Part shown: positions 59,865 through 64,000 of the stretch, piece by piece
Layout: every line of letters starts with the position of its first letter
Numbering within the stretch: the stretch's first letter is position 1
Assembly (NCBI RefSeq): GCF_025860055.1
Contig: NC_068283.1
Span: 25,662,983-25,726,982 of the forward strand
Origin: Xyrauchen texanus
Lineage: Eukaryota; Chordata; Actinopteri; Cypriniformes; Catostomidae
Direction: 5' to 3'
DNA: 64,000 nucleotides
Notes under the pieces: generated by a model
Databases searched by the model: none
The model's input: the letters and a program-made list of their open reading frames with translations, nothing else
Told to the model about the DNA's origin: nothing
Position numbers and translations under genes: made by a program

Positions 59865-61438
59865 AAAAAAACCTAGGTCTAATTTGAGACCAAAATGTCA
59901 GACTGCATACCCCTAGGCTAACTTTTGTGTACATTCTTATGAGTTCATATGTTCTCACAGGGCCATTTCGACACACTATACAAGATCCTTTTTGGCACCC
60001 CTATGAAAGTGGTTTGGATTGGGTTTATAAAAATGTAATGTGTCTTTTTGTTCCCTGTCCAGACTAAAAAAACTATACTCATTTGAGTCAGATAGGCCAA
60101 CAAATATTTTTTTTGCTGCCAGTCTGAACATTGCCTAGGATACATAATAGGGAGTTAGTTGGATTTGCCAGGACTGGATAATATAACTGGACTTTATAAT
60201 CTTGTCAGTGGTGTGTTGGCGTGGACTCAGCTGACGTCATCATTCACTGTCGAATTTCTGTTCCAATAATCAAGAACACAAGTACTGAGAATGCATTTAA
60301 TTAGCATCAGATGGTGACTTGTGGGCAAGAAAACCGTAGCAGAGCAGGGACATTTATCATTATTTCCTTCAAGAGTTTCCTGCTGCAAGCTCAAAAGTCT
60401 GAAGTCTCATGAGTGTCATTGTACTCAGTCAACATTTGTGGTTTTGCTGTGCATAATTTAAATTTAGTAATAAACACATGGAGGAAAATAGTGTTTACAC
60501 ACTTGTCACTAGTCCTGCAAAACCTGTCTAATGTGATATAATAATGGCAGTATTTCTCTCACTGGCAAGAAATGTGCTGAAAAGATCAATTATACAAGAA
60601 GATTGCAGCACATCTCAAAGTTAGCAAAAGTTGCATTCTACTTTAAAGGTGCACTTATTTTTTTTTCTTAAATTGTACTCAAGAAATTAATTGTCATTTT
60701 GAATCATGTTCAGAATCGTGATCACTTACATAAGATGAAGACTCCAGTCATATCAGGAAACTTATAAAAAAAAAAGGTTTAATTCTACATGCTGAGGGTC
60801 TCCTCAGTGGGGGCTGTTACGTTAGAGTCACATGACCGGCTGAATACTACTCCCTTTATCGCAGTAAACACGGTTTGGTCACTTTCACTCATGGATTAAT
60901 TTAATCATGGCGGACTCCCTCTCGGGGCCAGTCTAAGACCGATATCATGCATATAAAATTACGGAGCACATCGGATTAAAAAAAAAGCAGCCTATCAGCT
61001 AAAACCAGAACAATTAAATATGAGAAAATTCTGAACACAGGGGCACACCTTGTGAAGCTGAGATGTTCACAGGTAAAGAATGTCTGGACCCCATAAATTT
61101 CTCTATTTCAACCCCTAAATAAAGTAGGCATATTTTTGAGGAATGCTTAGAAAAATGTGACAATCTAGCCATAGCAGTATATTTTTCTAGATGTGTTGAG
61201 ATCACATGAACAGCAAAATACTATGGTTTTACATCCCTAGTCTCCTTAAAGGACACGTCGCAATGAAATAAATGATTGCAAACAGGTCATTTTGACAATG
61301 GTATTGGGAACCATAAACCAGCTATTACATTTGTCACATCTTTTTTGCCAGTGTAAAGTCAAGATGACTGCCAATTCGGCCAGCACAAACTGAATGCAGC
61401 AGTTTAAATAAAAAGACAAATACATCCAGTCCAAAATG

Positions 61439-61444
61439 TTTATT
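61439..61444 (-). terminator. PolyA signal of ferritin gene 2
   Basis: AATAAA on the minus strand, about 250 bp after the stop codon, in the same context as gene 1. Confidence 0.8.
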
Positions 61445-61694
61445 CATCAAAATTCACAATGTTAAAGCCAATTAGTGTAAATTCAACAGGAAAGCAATGG
61501 CTTGGTGACTATCACAAGATGACAAATTAAGAACCAGACTGGCTCGCTTAACAATACTGACATTAAAATTGTACTATGTCAACATTTTAAGATCTCAGAC
61601 TTTGCAAGGGAACGGTGATAACACATTGCATGATGATTTAAGCGTACAATATAGATGGAAGCTTTGCGGCATGCAGTTGATCAGAGGGCAGCGT

Positions 61695-62853
61695 TTAGCT
61701 GTCTCCGCCCAGGGTGTGCTTGTCAAACAGGTACTCCGCCATCCTGTTGTTGCCAGAGTCCATCTTGGACAGGTTGGTGATGTGGTCACCAAGCTTCTTA
61801 ATTGCCTCAACCTGCTCATTCAGGTAGTGAGTCTCCAGAAAGTCACAAAGCTGTAGGACAATAAATCAGAAGATTATTAACAATATTTAAATCAAGTAGA
61901 ATAGAGGAAACTGCAGCAAAGAAATATATATATATATATATATATATGGGAAGGCATGGATTAATAAACACAAACCAATTACCCCAAATAGTATATTAAT
62001 TTCAAGTAGTCACACACTGAACTCTAGCCAGTTCTGAAGGGCACACAATTATGCCCCACTTCTTGCTTCAGAGATTAAATGAGCCACTCACATGGGGGTC
62101 AACTCTCTCAGAGGCAACCTTATGCAGATCCAGCAGAGCCTGGTTGACTTTCTTCTCCAGCTGCAGAGCACACTGCATAGCAACCAGCCCATTGTCCCAC
62201 TCATCACGCTCAGGCTTCTGCAGTGAGAGATGAACATAGCAGTGAGAATTCAATTAAACTCGCCCTTACAAAAAGGCATAAGGTCATTACATAACAATAG
62301 GCGTAGAGTCAACTTTGCTTGCATCATATAACAACGTAAAAGAACAAAAGGCTGAGTTCAAAATACTCTAAACACACCTTTAAATCCTGAAGAGCAATGC
62401 GTCCACCCCTCTTGTTCTGGAACTCCATGAATTTCTCGGCATGCTCGCGCTCCTCCTCGCTGTTCTCCTTGAAGAACTTGGCAAAACCAGGAAGTGCGAC
62501 ATCATCCCGTTTAAAGTAGTGAGCCTGATGAGAACAAAACGATAATGCGATTAAACATTATCGCGGCATGAGGTCTTTGATCTCGTTGTGTAGCTCAAAC
62601 TGCAATTAAACACTGGAATAGGAGATGCCGGTTTGAACGGGTCACAAACCAGGACACAGAGAAAGGAAAATACTTCTTAAAAAGAGCCATCACATCTTCT
62701 GACGTGAAAAGACACGATTAAGAGTAGAAATGTAAAACTAGAGGTACTTGCCATTGAGGTGTAGGTGTAGGAAGCGTACAGCTCCAAATTCACCATCTTG
62801 TTGATCAAAGCCTCGCAGTCCCGGTCGTAGTTCTGGCGAATCTGAGAGTCCAT
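61695..62853 (-). CDS. Ferritin, middle/heavy-type subunit (gene 2)
   Basis: Tandem copy of gene 1 with the same four-exon layout: 62853-62752, 62524-62378, 62217-62092, 61850-61695, 176 aa. Exons 1-3 look identical to gene 1 by eye. Exon 4 differs at two bases, both amino-acid changing: KMDSGNN here against KMDAGNN, and TLGGDS here against TLGRDS. The ferroxidase ligands, the GC-AG first intron and the IRE are conserved. The promoter keeps a CCAAT box that gene 1 lacks. Expected cytosolic 24-mer subunit, able to co-assemble with gene 1 product. Confidence 0.96.
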
Positions 62854-62934
62854 TTCGGCGGATTTTTATCTTTTATTATCAAAAAGTAATAAATAGAAGA
62901 ATTGTATTCAAAGCGAAATTCCGACGAGATCGAA

Positions 62935-62964
62935 GTTCCGTTCAATCACTGTTGAAGCAAGAAC
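62935..62964 (-). promoter_or_regulatory. Iron-responsive element (IRE), ferritin gene 2
   Basis: Sequence identical to the gene 1 IRE, with CAGTGA loop, bulged C and paired stems, in the 5' UTR about 80 nt before the ATG. Confidence 0.95.
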
Positions 62965-63015
62965 CTCCTGGTGTCTTCCTGAAGCTGTGAGTGTGAAATC
63001 ACAGGCGAGTGTGTC

Positions 63016-63022
63016 TTATATA
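63016..63022 (-). promoter_or_regulatory. TATA box, ferritin gene 2
   Basis: TATATAAG on the minus strand, same spacing to the IRE as gene 1. Confidence 0.8.
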
Positions 63023-63067
63023 CGCTCAAAACATGATGTGGATGATGTCAGTGGAACAAAACACCGG

Positions 63068-63072
63068 CCAAT
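63068..63072 (+). promoter_or_regulatory. CCAAT box, ferritin gene 2 promoter
   Basis: GGCCAATCAG about 50 bp upstream of the TATA box, an NF-Y-type site. The same place reads GGCCAGTCAG in gene 1 and GGCCATTCAA in psi-A. Confidence 0.6.
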
Positions 63073-63142
63073 CAGAAACTTGAGCTGAATGAGGAAGTGA
63101 CAAGAAAGTCAGCTGAGAGTCAGTTTCTCATGACAAGAAAGA

Positions 63143-64000
63143 TCGATTTTTTTTTTTTTGTCGTTTCCCCCTCTAATTAATTGCAAGCTGAATCCAACAA
63201 GACACACATGTGCCACATTGTGTTTTCACTACAAACATTTAAGGTTGAACCTTAAAACTGTCTCCTGAAATACCCGTTTTATCCCCACATTTAGCTTTGT
63301 TTGTACTTAGGTCAGTGGATCAAAAGGTTAGATACTGGATGATGATAGAATGCAAAGTTCATAATAACATACTGTACAAATGCTTAAAAATTATAATTTT
63401 ATCACTATGAAGCATGGTCAGAAATTAACTTGTCCATTAAGGGGTCCTAATTTCTGACCCTATTATATAGCTAATCATGTGAAAACAAATAAAATCATAA
63501 TATTTAGAAGTTAATTTATTTTTGTACATACATTTTCTGGATTTCATATGTAACATATTATAATCTTTTGTCTGGAAAATATCATGGGACAATTCAGCAA
63601 AAACGTGCTATTCAGCTATGGAGAATGGCTCTACCTGGTAACTGTGGATACAAAGATTACTGGACAGGTGATAGTGACTAATCATTTATGTACCAAAATT
63701 GCACATGATACCTCAGCCTGTGTCAGCCACAATAAGTAAAATTTACAAGAGCTGACGTGAAGAACTGTGTCACTGTGACTCAGCATTTTCACATTTATTT
63801 CCTGTTATGTAAGACATGAGTACATTTCAGCCCTTTAGCTTGAAGCTTGAACTTGAAAGGTTGTGGAATCCTCATTTCAACTTAGTTATTGTAAACTGCA
63901 TTGATGTCAGTACAATTCATATGCTCTAAAATGAAGTTGATATAATAAATGAAGTTATCAGTATTTTTCACAATATAAAATGCTTTGTTTTTTGTGTGGT
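63143..64000. other. Upstream flank of ferritin gene 2, no gene recognised
   Basis: AT-rich. Holds the TGACTCAGCA motif at 63776-63785; no exon seen before the window end. Confidence 0.5.
63776..63785 (+). promoter_or_regulatory. TGACTCAGCA motif upstream of ferritin gene 2
   Basis: CACTG then TGACTCAGCA then TTTTCACATTTAT, about 0.75 kb upstream of the TATA box. Same word and flanks as at 58161 and 45649. Confidence 0.65.

Larger units (their letters stand above)
59865..63142. repeat. Tandem segmental duplication, unit 2 (with ferritin gene 2)
   Basis: Partner of 52895-55888. It has an extra block of about 185 bp at 60361-60545 relative to unit 1, and a shorter TA run in intron 3 (61923-61947). 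Confidence 0.95.

Noticed and set aside
52895..63142. Assembly error creating the ferritin duplication
   Set aside because: The two units differ by many indels, a 185-bp block, TA-run length and coding changes, so they are distinct loci rather than a duplicated contig piece; long reads would confirm.

Overview
This is animal genomic DNA, almost certainly from a teleost and probably a cyprinid-type fish. The evidence is interrupted genes with GT/GC-AG introns, no operons, and a dense load of fish-typical transposable elements (Rex3, Ty3/gypsy, DIRS, Sushi-like LTR, L1, L2-like, many Tc1/mariner, hAT and TTAA-flanked elements). The species call is inference. No prokaryotic feature, CRISPR array or rRNA gene was seen.

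Layout. 1-14 kb is a graveyard of retroelements: a Rex3 LINE inserted into a Ty3/gypsy pol gene, two Tc1 remnants, an internally deleted DIRS element on the minus strand, and a deleted Sushi-like LTR element with TGTCAG/CTGACA ends and a 5-bp target duplication. 16.2-21.4 kb holds a synaptotagmin gene on the minus strand (eight coding exons, two C2 domains with all calcium-binding aspartates). A 1.6-kb Tc1 element lies just upstream of its first coding exon. 23-35.7 kb is TE-rich: a LINE fragment, a 50-bp minisatellite of about 24 units, a nearly intact Tc1 with a DD36E spacing, LINE and hAT fragments, and a decayed gene of a transposon-like family I cannot name.

35.9-64 kb is a ferritin (middle/heavy-type) cluster, all on the minus strand: two intact four-exon genes (54.4-55.6 and 61.7-62.9 kb) inside a tandem duplication of about 3 kb, and two decayed relics (psi-A, 35.9-39.9 kb; psi-B, 48.9-51.2 kb). 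The intact genes keep a TATA box, a near-cap iron-responsive element (IRE), complete ferroxidase residues and a polyA signal. psi-A has lost its IRE and its TATA box is split by a Sleeping-Beauty-type element, itself split by a TTAA-flanked THAP-domain element. psi-B has a damaged IRE and carries an hAT element with an 8-bp target duplication. A TGACTCAGCA motif (Maf/NF-E2/AP-1-like) recurs upstream of psi-A and both intact genes.

How it works together: the intact ferritins would store iron under translational control through the IRE and perhaps transcriptional control through the TGACTCAGCA element. The decay series shows how individual copies lost promoter, IRE and exons, largely by transposon insertion. 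The synaptotagmin gene is unrelated in function and merely a neighbour.
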